In this document: in pieces, positions 29,464-39,946 of the stretch
Position numbering within the stretch: position 1 is the stretch's first letter
Layout: each line of letters starts with the position of its first letter
Source of the DNA: Thauera carbonicopians
GTDB taxonomy: Bacteria; Pseudomonadota; Gammaproteobacteria; Burkholderiales; Rhodocyclaceae
Length of the DNA stretch: 64,000 nt
NCBI RefSeq assembly: GCF_025699485.1
Contig: NZ_JANUXN010000018.1
Span: 1 to 64,000, forward strand
Direction: 5' to 3'
Made by a program: the position numbers and the translations under genes
The notes under the pieces: generated by a model
The model's input: the letters and a program-made list of their open reading frames with translations, nothing else
The model's database searches: none
Told to the model about the DNA's origin: nothing

Positions 29464-30068
29464 TTCGTGCGCCCCTGCTCATCGATCTTGACACTGTTCG
29501 CCTTGATCGCAGCGACCAGTTCCTCCGTTCCCGCACCGGCGGATTTCTTGACCAGCGGATTCGGTCCGTGCCCGGTCAGGAAAGCGATGCGCTTGATCAG
29601 TTCGGAGAGGGCCTGCAGCACCAGCAGGCCCAGGCCCAGCGGCAGCAGCAGCTTGACCGGCCAGCGGATCAGGCCGCCGTAGTTCTGCGACATCTCGCCC
29701 GACTGGATCGAGCTCATCACGATCGGCAGCGACAGCCATAGAATCAGCACCGCCATCGGCAGCATGAAGAACAGGATGCCGATCACGTCGACGATGTTCT
29801 GTCCTCGCGGCGACAGCCGGCTGGTGAGGATGTCGATACGCACGTGCTCGTTGCGCAGGAAGGTGTAACCTGCCGCCAGCATGAAGATCGCGGCGAACAG
29901 GTACCACTGGATTTCCAGCAGTGCGTTCGAACTCGTGTTGAACAGTTTGCGGGCAAGCGCGTTGCCTGCGCTGATCACCACGGCGATCAGCACCAGCCAC
30001 ATCACGCTACGCCCGACCCGTTCGTTGATCCAGTCGATCAAGCGGGCAATTCGCAGCAATAAGGACAC
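29460..30068 (-). CDS. dctQ: TRAP transporter small permease DctQ, copy 1
   Basis: A 202-residue protein with four membrane helices and the DctQ signature LEIQWYLFAAIFMLAAGYTF followed by NEHVRIDI. It is the small membrane subunit that joins receptor and DctM. The start is GTG at 30068 with GGAG seven bases upstream; longer in-frame starts lack a ribosome site. The gene is transcribed toward dctM1 and away from the phosphoglycerate-mutase-like gene. Confidence 0.88.
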   Translation of the reverse strand: MSLLLRIARLIDWINERVGRSVMWLVLIAVVISAGNALARKLFNTSSNALLEIQWYLFAAIFMLAAGYTFLRNEHVRIDILTSRLSPRGQNIVDVIGILFFMLPMAVLILWLSLPIVMSSIQSGEMSQNYGGLIRWPVKLLLPLGLGLLVLQALSELIKRIAFLTGHGPNPLVKKSAGAGTEELVAAIKANSVKIDEQGRTK

Positions 30069-30210
30069 GGGGAAACTCCAGAAACGCGCGGCGACACGCT
30101 GAACAACCGCCGCGCCTGCGCACATGCGCGCGCAAGCAAGCCCATCGAAAGCCCGGCATTATTTCACAGCCTCCATTTCTCGCGCGTACACCTTCATCAA
30201 AACGTCTTAT

Positions 30211-30879
30211 ATGGAAAACTCATCGATACCGCCGGAAACATGCCGCCTCTGCCTCGTCCGCCACGGCGAAACGGCCTGGAACACCGAACGCCGCCTGCAG
30301 GGGCATGTCGACATCCCGCTCAATGAAACCGGGCTGGCCCAGGCCGCGGCCACGGCGCAGCGGCTGCAGGCGCTGGGGCACGGCTTCGCCGCGCTGTACT
30401 GCAGCGACCTGATGCGCGCACGCCAGACCGCTGCAGCCATCGCCCGTCAGCAGGCCCTGGAGGCGATCCACGACGAACGCCTGCGCGAACGCCACTACGG
30501 CCTGTTCCAGGGCCTGACCTACGACGAAGCCGAACGCCAGCACCCCGAGCTCTACCGGCGCTTCAAGGCCCGGGAGCTCGATTTCGGCTTCCCGCAACAC
30601 GGTGAAAGCCTGATCGCGTTCTCGTCCCGCGTCGACGCGGTGCTGGGCGACATCGCCGACCGCCACACCGGCCAGACCGTGCTGGTCGTCACCCACGGCG
30701 GCGTACTGGACATCGCCCGCCGGCTGGCGAGCGGCACGCCGCTGGAGACAGCGCGCGACTTCCCGATTCCCAATGCCGCGCTGAACTGGATCGAGCGCAC
30801 CGACGGACGCTGGCGCCTGCTTGCCTGGGCCGACGAGGGCCACCTCGGCAGCGCGCTGGACGAGTTGCCGAACATATGA
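30211..30879 (+). CDS. histidine phosphatase (phosphoglycerate mutase family)
   Basis: A 222-residue protein with the phosphohistidine motif CLVRHGETAWNTERRLQGH, the second catalytic histidine in VVTHGGVLDIARRL and the acidic residue in ERHYGLFQG. It resembles GpmB/CobC phosphatases, not the glycolytic dPGM, so it is likelier a general phosphatase, perhaps alpha-ribazole phosphatase. The ATG at 30211 lacks a ribosome site. It sits between the two TRAP loci with no obvious link to transport. Confidence 0.8.
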   Translation: MENSSIPPETCRLCLVRHGETAWNTERRLQGHVDIPLNETGLAQAAATAQRLQALGHGFAALYCSDLMRARQTAAAIARQQALEAIHDERLRERHYGLFQGLTYDEAERQHPELYRRFKARELDFGFPQHGESLIAFSSRVDAVLGDIADRHTGQTVLVVTHGGVLDIARRLASGTPLETARDFPIPNAALNWIERTDGRWRLLAWADEGHLGSALDELPNI

Positions 30880-30888
30880 CGAACGGGG

Positions 30889-30959
30889 CGAAATCAACGA
30901 TTTCGTGAAATATTAGGGTTTTCCGTGGTTTCCGACTGCTGAATAATTGCATCTATAAT
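30889..30959 (+). promoter_or_regulatory. promoter region of the second TRAP operon
   Basis: This AT-richer gap holds a perfect TATAAT at 30954-30959 with only a weak -35 about 17 bases upstream. A 7-base inverted repeat CGAAATC-aac-GATTTCG lies at 30889-30905 and might be an operator or the end of the previous transcript. The ribosome site GAGGAG follows before the ATG at 30998. Confidence 0.5.
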
Positions 30960-30997
30960 CGGATACAAATTTTCGATGCACAACAGAGGAGACGAAC

Positions 30998-32079
30998 ATG
31001 GAACGCCGTAAATTCCTGCAAGGCACCGGCATGGCCGGTATTCTGGCCGCCGGCACTGCACCGGCCATCGTGCATGCCCAGCAGCAGATCCGCTGGCGCC
31101 TGGCGTCGAGCTTTCCCAAATCGCTCGAAACCGTGTTCGGCGCCAGCGAAGCCTTCGCCAAGTACGTATCGGATGCCACCGGCGGCAAGTTCGTGATCTC
31201 GGTCCATCCGGGCGGCGAGCTCGTCCCGCCCTTCGGCGTGGTGGACGCGGTGCAGCAGGGCACGATCGAATGCGCGCACACCGCGCCGTATTACTTCTTC
31301 GGCAAGGACGAGAGCTTCGCCTTCGACTGCTGCATCCCGTTCGGCATGAACTCGCGCGCCATGAGCGCGTGGATGTTCGAAGGCAACGGCATGAAGCTGA
31401 TGCGCGAGTTCTATGCCCAGTACAACATCATCAACTTCCCCTGCGGCAACACCGGCACCCAGATGGGCGGCTGGTTCCGCAAGGAGATCAAGTCGGTCAA
31501 GGACTTCGACGGCCTGAAGATCCGCATCGGCGGCTTCGGCGGCCGCGTGCTGGCAAAGCTCGGCGCCGTGTCGCAGAACATTCCGGCCGGCGAAATCTAC
31601 CAGGCGCTGGAAAAGGGCACCATCGACGCGGCCGAGTGGATCGGCCCCTACGACGATCTGCGCCTGGGCCTGCACAAGGTCGCCAAGAACTACTACTTCC
31701 CGGCGGGTGGGAAGGCAGCACGCAATTCTCGGTCTACATCAACGACAAGCAGTGGAACAGCCTGTCCGCCGAGTACAAGGCCATCGTCGATCAGGCCTCG
31801 CGCGCCGCCCATGCCACCTGCCAGGCACGCTACGACGCCCGCAACCCGGGTTCGCTGAAGCAGTTGATCGCCGAGGGCGCCAAGCTGGCACGCTTCCCGA
31901 AGGATTTCATGGACGCGGCGTTCAAGGCCTCCCGTGAAGTCTATGCGGAGCTGAACGACAAAAACCCGACCTGGAAGAAGATCTACCCCGACTACTCCCG
32001 CTTCCTCGCCGAACAGTATCAGTGGCAGCCGATCGCTGAAGGCAACTACGACCAGTACATGGCAGCGCAGAAGCTCTGA
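30998..32079 (+). pseudogene. dctP: TRAP substrate-binding protein DctP, copy 2, frameshifted
   Basis: The first 236 codons give a normal DctP: twin-arginine signal MERRKFLQGTG with cleavage after VHA, then HPGGELVPPFGVVDAVQQGT and IDAAEWIGPYDD. At about 31702 the frame breaks. The upstream frame runs into an unrelated Arg/Ser/Pro tail ending at 31858. The -1 frame continues with WEGSTQFSVYINDKQW to a proper stop at 32079. Copy 1 has PGWWEP at this place, so loss of one G from CCGG(G)CGGG explains it. The result is either a true inactivation or a sequence error in a G-rich run. Rejoined length would be about 360 residues, normal for DctP. Confidence 0.85.
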
Positions 32080-32118
32080 CTGCGCCTGCCCACGGGCGGG
32101 CAAGGTTCCGTCATCCAC

Positions 32119-32144
32119 CGCTGCCCGCTGAATGGCGGGCAGCG
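32119..32144 (+). promoter_or_regulatory. intercistronic hairpin between dctP2 and dctQ2
   Basis: CGCTGCCCGC (32119-32128) and GCGGGCAGCG (32135-32144) form a perfect 10-base stem with a 6-base loop. No T-run follows, so it is more likely an RNA-stabilising or attenuating hairpin than a full terminator. Such a hairpin would let the binding protein be made in excess over the permeases. Confidence 0.6.
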
Positions 32145-32228
32145 TTGTCGTGCCCGTCGATGTAGCTCTGCGCGCTTCCGGCATGCCGGGCCCCGCAGAA
32201 CCGCCCCGACCACCCAACGGCCGAGATC

Positions 32229-32840
32229 ATGAACACATTGCTAGACATCTCCCTGATCATCGACCGGCTCAGCCGGCTGGTCGGAAAATCCATCATCTGG
32301 CTGATCCTTGTCGCCACCCTCATCAGTGCGATCAACGCCATCGTTCGCAAGGCGTTCAACGTCGGCTCGAACGCCTTCCTCGAAATCCAGTGGTACCTGT
32401 TCGCCGCCGTGTTCCTGCTCGGCGCCGGCTACACCTTCCTGCAGAACAACCATGTCCGCATCGACGTCATTTCGAGCCGGCTGTCGCCGCGCACGCGAAT
32501 CTGGATCGACATCGGCGGCATCATCTTCTTCGTCATACCGCTGTGCTGGTTCATGGTCAGCTTCGCCTGGCCCATCGTCGCACAGGCCTACAACTCGGGT
32601 GAGATGTCGTCCAATGCCGGCGGCCTGATCCGCTGGCCGGTGTATGCGCTGGTGCCGCTCGGCTTCGTACTGCTGGGGCTGCAGTCCATCTCCGAGTTGA
32701 TCAAGCGTGTCGCCTATCTCACCGGCCACGGCCCCGATCCACTCAGATCGGGCGGCGGCCACGGCGGCCAAGACGACCACGACGCCAGCGCCGCCGACGC
32801 TGCACATTCCGATGCCAGCAACGAGGCGCGCCAACCATGA
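32229..32840 (+). CDS. dctQ: TRAP transporter small permease DctQ, copy 2
   Basis: A 203-residue four-helix membrane protein, clearly paralogous to copy 1: FLEIQWYLFAAVFLLGAGYT and NNHVRIDVISSRLSPR match its counterpart nearly residue for residue. The C-terminal tail is His/Asp/Ala-rich (GGHGGQDDHDAS) and unlike copy 1. It overlaps dctM2 by four bases. Confidence 0.9.
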   Translation: MNTLLDISLIIDRLSRLVGKSIIWLILVATLISAINAIVRKAFNVGSNAFLEIQWYLFAAVFLLGAGYTFLQNNHVRIDVISSRLSPRTRIWIDIGGIIFFVIPLCWFMVSFAWPIVAQAYNSGEMSSNAGGLIRWPVYALVPLGFVLLGLQSISELIKRVAYLTGHGPDPLRSGGGHGGQDDHDASAADAAHSDASNEARQP

Positions 32841-34549
32841 TCGAGCTCTTCACCGCCAACATCGCCCCGATCATGTTCGGGGCGCTCATGCTGTTCCTGC
32901 TCTCCGGCTTCCCGGTCGCCTTCTCGCTGGCCGCCTGCGGTCTCGCGTTCGGCTTCATCGGCATCGAACTCGGCCTGCTGCCGGCCACGCTGTTCCAGGC
33001 GCTGCCGCTGCGGGTGTTCGGCATCATGCAGAACGACACCCTGCTGGCGATTCCCTTCTTCACGCTGATGGGACTGATCCTCGAACGCAGCGGCATGGCC
33101 GAGGATCTGCTGGAGACGGCCGGCCAGGTGTTCGGCCCGATCCGCGGCGGGCTGGCGCTGTCGGTGCTGTTCGTCGGCTCGCTGCTGGCCGCCACCACCG
33201 GCGTGGTCGCCGCAGCGGTGATCTCGATGGGCCTGATCTCGCTGCCCATCATGCTGCGCTACGGCTACAACCCGGCCTTCTCCTGCGGCACCATCACCGC
33301 CTCCGGCACGCTGGCGCAGGCGCTGCCGCCCTCGCTGGTGCTGATCGTCGTTGCCGACCAGCTCGGCACCAGCGTGGGCGACATGTTCCGCGGCGCCTTC
33401 ACGCCGGCCTTCATGCTGATCGGGTTCTACGCGCTGCTGATCATCGCGGTGGCGATCTTCCTGCCCAAGCTGGTGCCGGCGATGCCGCCGGAAGCACGCA
33501 CCTTCCGTGAAGCCGACGGCACCTCCGGCGGACGCTCGCTGCTGGTGTTCAGCAGCGTCGTCATCGGCGCGTCCATCGCCTTCGGCTACCTCTACGGCGA
33601 CATCCTCGGCTGGATTCAGGGCACGGAACCCCAATCGCCCGCCCGCGACGAGACCGTGGTCGTCGCCATGACCTTCGGTACCATCCTGTCGATGATCCTG
33701 GCCGGCATCAACCGCCTGCTGCGCCTGGGCCTGCTGTCGCGCATGGCCGAACAGTTCACCTTCGTAATGGTGCCGCCGCTGGCGCTGATCTTCCTCGTGC
33801 TCGGCACCATCTTCCTCGGCGTCGCGACGCCGACCGAAGGCGGTGCGATGGGCGCGACCGGCGCGCTGCTGATGGCGCTGCTGCGCCGCCGGCTGGATCT
33901 GAAGACGCTGCGCCAGGCACTCGAAGCCACCACCCGGCTGTCCTGCTTCGTGCTCTTCATCCTGATCGGCTCGACGCTGTTCAGCTTCACCTTCACCGCG
34001 GTGGACGGCAACCACTGGGTCGAACACCTGTTCGACCAGCTGCCCGGCGGCGAGATCGGCTTCCTGCTGTTCGTGAACACGGTGGTCTTCCTGCTCGGCT
34101 TCTTCCTCGACTTCTTCGAGATCGCCTTCATCCTGCTGCCGCTGCTGGGGCCGGTGGCGGAGAAGATGGGCATCGACCTGATCTGGTTCGGCATCCTGAT
34201 CGCGGTCAACCTGCAGACCTCCTTCCTGACCCCGCCCTTCGGCTTCGCCCTGCTCTACCTGCGCAGCATCACGCCGGTATCGAGTTTCGTCGATCGCGTC
34301 ACCGGCAAGCGCATGGAAGGCATCCGCACCGGGCAGATGTACCGCGGCGCGCTGCCCTTCGTCTTCCTGCAGATCGTCGTGCTCGCGCTGTTGATCGCCT
34401 TCCCGGGCCTGATCACCGGCAGTCTGGACAAGGCGGTCGACGTCGATCTCGATACGATCCGCATCGAGGCGCCGACTGGCGGCGACAGCTGGGGCGACGA
34501 AGGAGGAAGCAGCGGCGAGGAAGGAGGTGATGGCGGCGGCGGATGGTGA
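32837..34549 (+). CDS. dctM: TRAP transporter large permease DctM, copy 2
   Basis: A 570-residue DctM with motifs matching copy 1: NDTLLAIPFFTLMGLILERS, PPSLVLIVVADQLGTSVGDM, ATPTEGGAMGATGALL and TSFLTPPFGFALLYLR. It ends in a Gly/Glu-rich tail (GDEGGSSGEEGGDGGGGW). It appears intact, although the receptor gene of the same operon is frameshifted. The permeases might then use the receptor encoded at 26583. Confidence 0.9.
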   Translation: MIELFTANIAPIMFGALMLFLLSGFPVAFSLAACGLAFGFIGIELGLLPATLFQALPLRVFGIMQNDTLLAIPFFTLMGLILERSGMAEDLLETAGQVFGPIRGGLALSVLFVGSLLAATTGVVAAAVISMGLISLPIMLRYGYNPAFSCGTITASGTLAQALPPSLVLIVVADQLGTSVGDMFRGAFTPAFMLIGFYALLIIAVAIFLPKLVPAMPPEARTFREADGTSGGRSLLVFSSVVIGASIAFGYLYGDILGWIQGTEPQSPARDETVVVAMTFGTILSMILAGINRLLRLGLLSRMAEQFTFVMVPPLALIFLVLGTIFLGVATPTEGGAMGATGALLMALLRRRLDLKTLRQALEATTRLSCFVLFILIGSTLFSFTFTAVDGNHWVEHLFDQLPGGEIGFLLFVNTVVFLLGFFLDFFEIAFILLPLLGPVAEKMGIDLIWFGILIAVNLQTSFLTPPFGFALLYLRSITPVSSFVDRVTGKRMEGIRTGQMYRGALPFVFLQIVVLALLIAFPGLITGSLDKAVDVDLDTIRIEAPTGGDSWGDEGGSSGEEGGDGGGGW

Positions 34550-34660
34550 GCCTTTGCCGGGGGCGCTCGTGCGCGGACTCCGTAAGGAATCGCGCTCGAT
34601 GCAGCCCCCGGGCTGCGTGGTAACATCCGCTTTTAAAGCCACTCATCACCGGTTCCATCC

Positions 34661-35911
<1,251 letters not shown>

Positions 35912-35919
35912 GCCCGAAC

Positions 35920-35948
35920 GCGGGGCGAGCCGACCACGCCCGCCCCGC
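35920..35948 (+). promoter_or_regulatory. hairpin between glyA and nrdR
   Basis: GCGGGGCG (35920-35927) can pair with CGCCCCGC (35941-35948) across a 13-base loop. No T-run follows, so it may modulate read-through from glyA into nrdR and not stop it. Evidence is base pairing only. Confidence 0.35.
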
Positions 35949-35962
35949 AGCGCCTTCCGGCC

Positions 35963-36475
35963 ATGAAATGCCCTTTCTGCGCTGACCCCAACACCCAGGT
36001 CACCGATACGCGCGAGAACGAGGATGGCGACGTCGTCAGGCGCCGCCGCCGCTGTCCGAAATGCGACAAGCGCTTCACCACCTACGAGCGCATCGACCTC
36101 AAGATGCCGCACATCGTCAAGCGCAACGGCAGCCGCACCGAGTTCGATCACGACAAGCTGGCCGGCAGCATGAAGCTGGCGCTGCGCAAGCGCCCCGTCA
36201 CCATCGATGCCGTCGACGCCGCAGTGGACCGCATCGAGGCCCGCCTGCTGTCGCTGGGCGAGCAGGAAGTACCGAGCGAGAAGATCGGCGAACTGGTGAT
36301 GAAAGAGCTGAAAAAGCTCGACAAGGTCGCCTACATCCGCTTCGCTTCCGTTTATCGCAACTTCGCCGACGTGGATGAATTCTCCGAACTCATCCGCGAA
36401 GTGCAGCCCCGCTCCCGCCGCGGCAAGCCCGCCAAACCCGAACTGGATTCCGGCCATGACCTTTTCGGCGGCTGA
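35963..36475 (+). CDS. nrdR: ribonucleotide reductase transcriptional regulator NrdR
   Basis: A 170-residue repressor of ribonucleotide reductase genes. The zinc ribbon has MKCPFC and CPKC pairs with the RRRRRC basic stretch between, and the ATP-cone (about 48-138) starts with [18 protein letters not shown]. It senses ATP/dATP. The C-terminus is a little longer than in E. coli NrdR and overlaps ribD by 20 bases. Confidence 0.96.
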   Translation: MKCPFCADPNTQVTDTRENEDGDVVRRRRRCPKCDKRFTTYERIDLKMPHIVKRNGSRTEFDHDKLAGSMKLALRKRPVTIDAVDAAVDRIEARLLSLGEQEVPSEKIGELVMKELKKLDKVAYIRFASVYRNFADVDEFSELIREVQPRSRRGKPAKPELDSGHDLFGG

Positions 36476-37565
36476 CCATGCCGCCATGGCGCGCGCGCTG
36501 CAGCTCGCCGCGCTCGGCCTGAACACCACGTCCCCCAATCCGCGCGTCGGCTGCGTGCTGACGCGCGACGGCGCCGTCGTCGGCGAAGGCTGGCATCGCC
36601 GCGCCGGCGAGCCTCATGCCGAAATCCACGCGCTGCGGCAGGCGGGCGAAGCCGCGCGCGGCGCCACCGTCTACGTCACGCTCGAACCCTGCTCGCACCA
36701 TGGCCGCACGCCGCCCTGCGCCGATGCCCTGGTCGAGGCCGGCGTCGCCCGCGTCGTCGCCGCCATGGACGATCCCAATCCGCTCGTCGCCGGACGCGGC
36801 CTGGCGCGCCTGCGCGCCGCCGGCATCGCCACCGAACACGGCCTGCTGGAAGCCGAAGCACGCGAACTGAACCTCGGCTTCGTCTCGCGCATGACCCGTG
36901 GCCGGCCCTGGCTGCGGCTCAAGGCCGCGGCCACGCTCGACGGCAAGACGGCACTGGAGAACGGTATCAGCCAGTGGATCACCGGCCCCGAGGCCCGCCG
37001 CGACGGCCACGCCTGGCGCGCGCGCGCCTGCGCGGTGCTGACCGGCATCGGCACGGTGAAGGAAGACGACCCGCAGCTCAATGTGCGCGAGCTCGCCTGC
37101 GAGCGCCAGCCGCTGCGCATCCTGGTCGATGCCCGGCTGGACGTACCCCCCGCCGCCCGCATCCTGCAGGGCGAACCGATCCTGATCGCCACCGCCACCG
37201 AGGACGGCGCACGCATCGCCAGCCTGTCGGCCGCCGGGCACCGCTTGATCGTGCTGCCGAACGCCGCCGGCAAGGTCGACCTGCCGCGCCTGATGAGCGA
37301 ACTCGGCACGCTCGGCCTCAACGAAGTCCACGCCGAAGCCGGCTTCAAGCTCAACGGCTCGCTGCTGCGCGAAGGCTGCGTGGATGAGCTACTGCTGTAT
37401 CTGGCGCCGATACTGGCCGGTGACGCCGCCCACGGCCTGTTCAATCTCGCCGCGCTGACGCGGCTGGAAGACGCCACCCGGCTCGACCTCCGCGACCTGC
37501 GCCAGCTCGGCCGCGACATCCGCATCCTCGCGCGCCTGGCGACCGGTCTGCCGGCGAAGCGATAA
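36456..37565 (+). CDS. ribD: bifunctional riboflavin deaminase/reductase RibD
   Basis: A 369-residue enzyme for two early steps of riboflavin synthesis. The deaminase domain has the zinc motif EPHAEIHAL and [16 protein letters not shown]. The reductase domain (from about 150) has [20 protein letters not shown] and [16 protein letters not shown]. The ATG at 36456 gives a 20-base overlap with nrdR; an in-frame ATG at 36486 is the alternative. nrdR-ribD linkage is widely conserved. Confidence 0.95.
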   Translation: MTFSAADHAAMARALQLAALGLNTTSPNPRVGCVLTRDGAVVGEGWHRRAGEPHAEIHALRQAGEAARGATVYVTLEPCSHHGRTPPCADALVEAGVARVVAAMDDPNPLVAGRGLARLRAAGIATEHGLLEAEARELNLGFVSRMTRGRPWLRLKAAATLDGKTALENGISQWITGPEARRDGHAWRARACAVLTGIGTVKEDDPQLNVRELACERQPLRILVDARLDVPPAARILQGEPILIATATEDGARIASLSAAGHRLIVLPNAAGKVDLPRLMSELGTLGLNEVHAEAGFKLNGSLLREGCVDELLLYLAPILAGDAAHGLFNLAALTRLEDATRLDLRDLRQLGRDIRILARLATGLPAKR

Positions 37566-37609
37566 GCACATCGCCGTGCTACGGCACGGCCTGCGGCCTC
37601 GGCCAGGCT

Positions 37610-38368
37610 TCAGCTACCGGATTCGCCGCCACAGACGACACAACCGGGGTCACGGCCGAAGCCGATACTGCGCCACTCCATCGCCAGACCGTCGAGCAGC
37701 AGCAGGCGCCCGACCAGCGGCGTGCCGCAGCCGATGATCAGCTTCAGCGCCTCGGCGGCCTGCGTCGTGCCGATCAGGCCGACGATCGGCGCGAACACGC
37801 CCATCACCGCGCAGCGCACCTCCTCGATGTCCTCACCTTCCGGAAACAGACAGTGATAGCAGGCCGCCTCCGGCCGCCGCAGGTCGAACACCGAGACCTG
37901 CCCGTCGAAGCGGATCGCGGCACCGGACACCAGCGGCTTGCGCAGCTTCACGCAGGCGCGGTTGACCGCATGGCGGGTGGCGAAATTGTCGCAGCAGTCC
38001 AGCACGACGTCGGCCGCCGCCACCTGTTCGTCCAGCGCATCGCCATCGAGCCGCGCCTGCAGCGGCACGACCTCGGCCAGCGGGTTGAGGCGCTGCAGGC
38101 CGATCCGCGCCGATTCGACCTTGGGCCGGCCGACCGTCTCGGCCGAATGCAGGATCTGGCGCTGCAGGTTGGTGAGGTCGACGTCGTCGTCGTCGGCGAT
38201 CACCAGTGAACCGACGCCGGCCGCGGCGAGATACATCGCCGCCGGCGAACCGAGGCCGCCGGCACCGACGATGAGGACCTTCGCGCCGAGCAGCGCCTCC
38301 TGCCCCTCGACGCCGATTTCGGGCAACAGGATGTGGCGGCTGTAGCGCAGCAACTGATCGTCGTTCAT
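37610..38368 (-). CDS. moeB: MoeB/ThiF-family adenylyltransferase
   Basis: A 252-residue E1-like enzyme that adenylates the C-terminus of a sulfur carrier protein (MoaD or ThiS). The ATP motif is VLIVGAGGLGSPAAMYLAAAG, the conserved Arg/Gln lies in DLTNLQRQILH, and the zinc cysteines form pairs CYHC and CVVC. Sequence alone does not separate MoeB from ThiF. It lies downstream of ctpA, a common arrangement in this group. Confidence 0.88.
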   Translation of the reverse strand: MNDDQLLRYSRHILLPEIGVEGQEALLGAKVLIVGAGGLGSPAAMYLAAAGVGSLVIADDDDVDLTNLQRQILHSAETVGRPKVESARIGLQRLNPLAEVVPLQARLDGDALDEQVAAADVVLDCCDNFATRHAVNRACVKLRKPLVSGAAIRFDGQVSVFDLRRPEAACYHCLFPEGEDIEEVRCAVMGVFAPIVGLIGTTQAAEALKLIIGCGTPLVGRLLLLDGLAMEWRSIGFGRDPGCVVCGGESGS

Positions 38369-38439
38369 GCGGCGGAGAATATGCGTGAAATGAGCGGGAA
38401 CTCGCGCAGTCTATGCGGCGACCGGAGCCCGCCCGAGAA

Positions 38440-38518
38440 GGCGGGCACCCGGTACATTCCCACCGGAATCAGGGGCGCCCGGCCAGGGGCGTCCGGCTCA
38501 AGGGTGCCCGGTCAGGGC
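38440..38518. repeat. GC-rich intergenic repeat, locus 1
   Basis: The moeB-ctpA gap carries imperfect copies of a unit close to AGGGGCGCCCGGCC: around 38470-38485, then AGGGGCGTCCGGCT, then AGGGTGCCCGGTC. Similar units occur at 53690-53770 and 60121-60212, so this is a repeat family of the genome and not a local duplication. Confidence 0.55.
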
Positions 38519-39900
38519 TTCGGCTCGGACGCCTTCTTGCCCTGGACGATCTGCAGGCCCTTGAGCAGGTTGATCGCCTGCTGCAACTGGTGATCGTCCT
38601 GGCCGGCAAGCTCGAAGCGTACCGGCTCGGCCTCGTCGGTAGCACCGTCCTTCTGCCCGGCCTCCTTGGCCCTGAGCTCGGCCTCGGGATCCTTGTCGTT
38701 GCCCAAGTGGCCTTGCAGGTCGGCTTCGCGAAGCCGGCGGTTCGAGCCATTGGCGCTCTCCTCGACGACGATGTCGGGTTCGATACCCTTGGCCTGGATC
38801 GAATGGCCGTTCGGCGTGTAGTAGCGCGCCGTGGTCAGCTTGATCGCGGTGCTGTTGTTGAGCGGCAGGATGGTCTGCACCGAGCCCTTGCCGAAAGTCT
38901 GCGTGCCCATCACGACGGCACGCTTGTGGTCCTGCAGCGCGCCGGCGACGATCTCGGACGCGGAAGCCGAACCGGCATTGACCAGCACGACCATCGGCAC
39001 CTCCTTGATGCCCGCGGGCAGGCGGCGGAGGAAATCGTCGCGTGTGCCGCGCAGGTAGTCGTCCGGCATCGCGCGGTATTCGCGCTTGGCGTCCTCGGTG
39101 CGGCCGTCGGTGGATACCACCCTCGCCCCCAGCGGCAGGAAGGCAGCGGACACACCCACCGCGCCATGCAGCAGGCCGCCCGGGTCGTTGCGCAGGTCGA
39201 GCACCAGTCCGGTGAGCGGCCCTTCGGCACTCAGCTTGTTCAGATGCTGGACCACCGATGCCGCGGTGTTCTCCTGGAACTGCGCGACGCGCAGGTAGCC
39301 ATAACCCGGCTCGACGAGCTTGGACTTGACGCTCTGCACCTTGATGACTTCACGCGTCAGCTTGAGCACGATCGGCCGCGATTCGCCCTTGCGCATGATC
39401 GTCAGTTCGATGGTGGTGTTGGGCTTGCCGCGCATGCGCTTCACCGCATCGTTCAGGCTCATGCCCTTCACCGGCGTGTCGTCGAGCTTGACGATCAGGT
39501 CGCCGGCCTGGACACCGGCGCGGAAGGCAGGCGTGTCCTCGATCGGCGAGATGACCTTGACGAAGCCGTCTTCCATGCCGACCTCGATGCCCAGCCCGCC
39601 GAACTCGCCCTGCGTGCCGACCTGGAGTTCCTTGAAGGCTTCGCTGTCCAGGTAGGCCGAATGCGGATCGAGCCCCGACAGCATGCCGCTGATCGAATCG
39701 ACGATCAGCTTCTTGTCCTCGACCGGCTCGACGTAACCCTGCTTGATCGCATTGAACACGTCGGCATAGGCGCGCAATTCCTCGACCGGCAGCGGCATCT
39801 GGGTCGTGCGGTCGGCGTTGGCGGAAAAATTGAGACTGAGCGCCACGCCGGCGAACACGCCGGTCATGACGAGGCCGAGCTGTTTCAGCTTGCTGCGCAT
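38512..39900 (-). CDS. ctpA: carboxyl-terminal processing protease (S41)
   Basis: A 462-residue periplasmic serine protease. After an N-terminal signal/anchor (LGLVMTGVFAGVALSL) comes a PDZ domain (about 100-185) and the S41 catalytic core: Ser in NAGSASASEIVAGAL and Lys in GTQTFGKGSVQ. GYVEPVEDKKLI and GLDPHSAYLD are typical CtpA features. It trims protein C-termini and affects cell wall hydrolases. Upstream envC on the same strand, 46 bases away, makes a functional link with peptidoglycan turnover likely. Confidence 0.94.
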   Translation of the reverse strand: MRSKLKQLGLVMTGVFAGVALSLNFSANADRTTQMPLPVEELRAYADVFNAIKQGYVEPVEDKKLIVDSISGMLSGLDPHSAYLDSEAFKELQVGTQGEFGGLGIEVGMEDGFVKVISPIEDTPAFRAGVQAGDLIVKLDDTPVKGMSLNDAVKRMRGKPNTTIELTIMRKGESRPIVLKLTREVIKVQSVKSKLVEPGYGYLRVAQFQENTAASVVQHLNKLSAEGPLTGLVLDLRNDPGGLLHGAVGVSAAFLPLGARVVSTDGRTEDAKREYRAMPDDYLRGTRDDFLRRLPAGIKEVPMVVLVNAGSASASEIVAGALQDHKRAVVMGTQTFGKGSVQTILPLNNSTAIKLTTARYYTPNGHSIQAKGIEPDIVVEESANGSNRRLREADLQGHLGNDKDPEAELRAKEAGQKDGATDEAEPVRFELAGQDDHQLQQAINLLKGLQIVQGKKASEPKP

Positions 39901-39946
39901 GAGAACTCCATCGGGGAAGCGGCTCCTGCCCTTCGCACCGTTTGAT

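Noticed and set aside
30926-30939. Possible sigma-54 promoter (TGG...CTGC) before dctP2.
   Set aside because: GG and GC are separated by nine bases and not ten, and the -24 element is poor.
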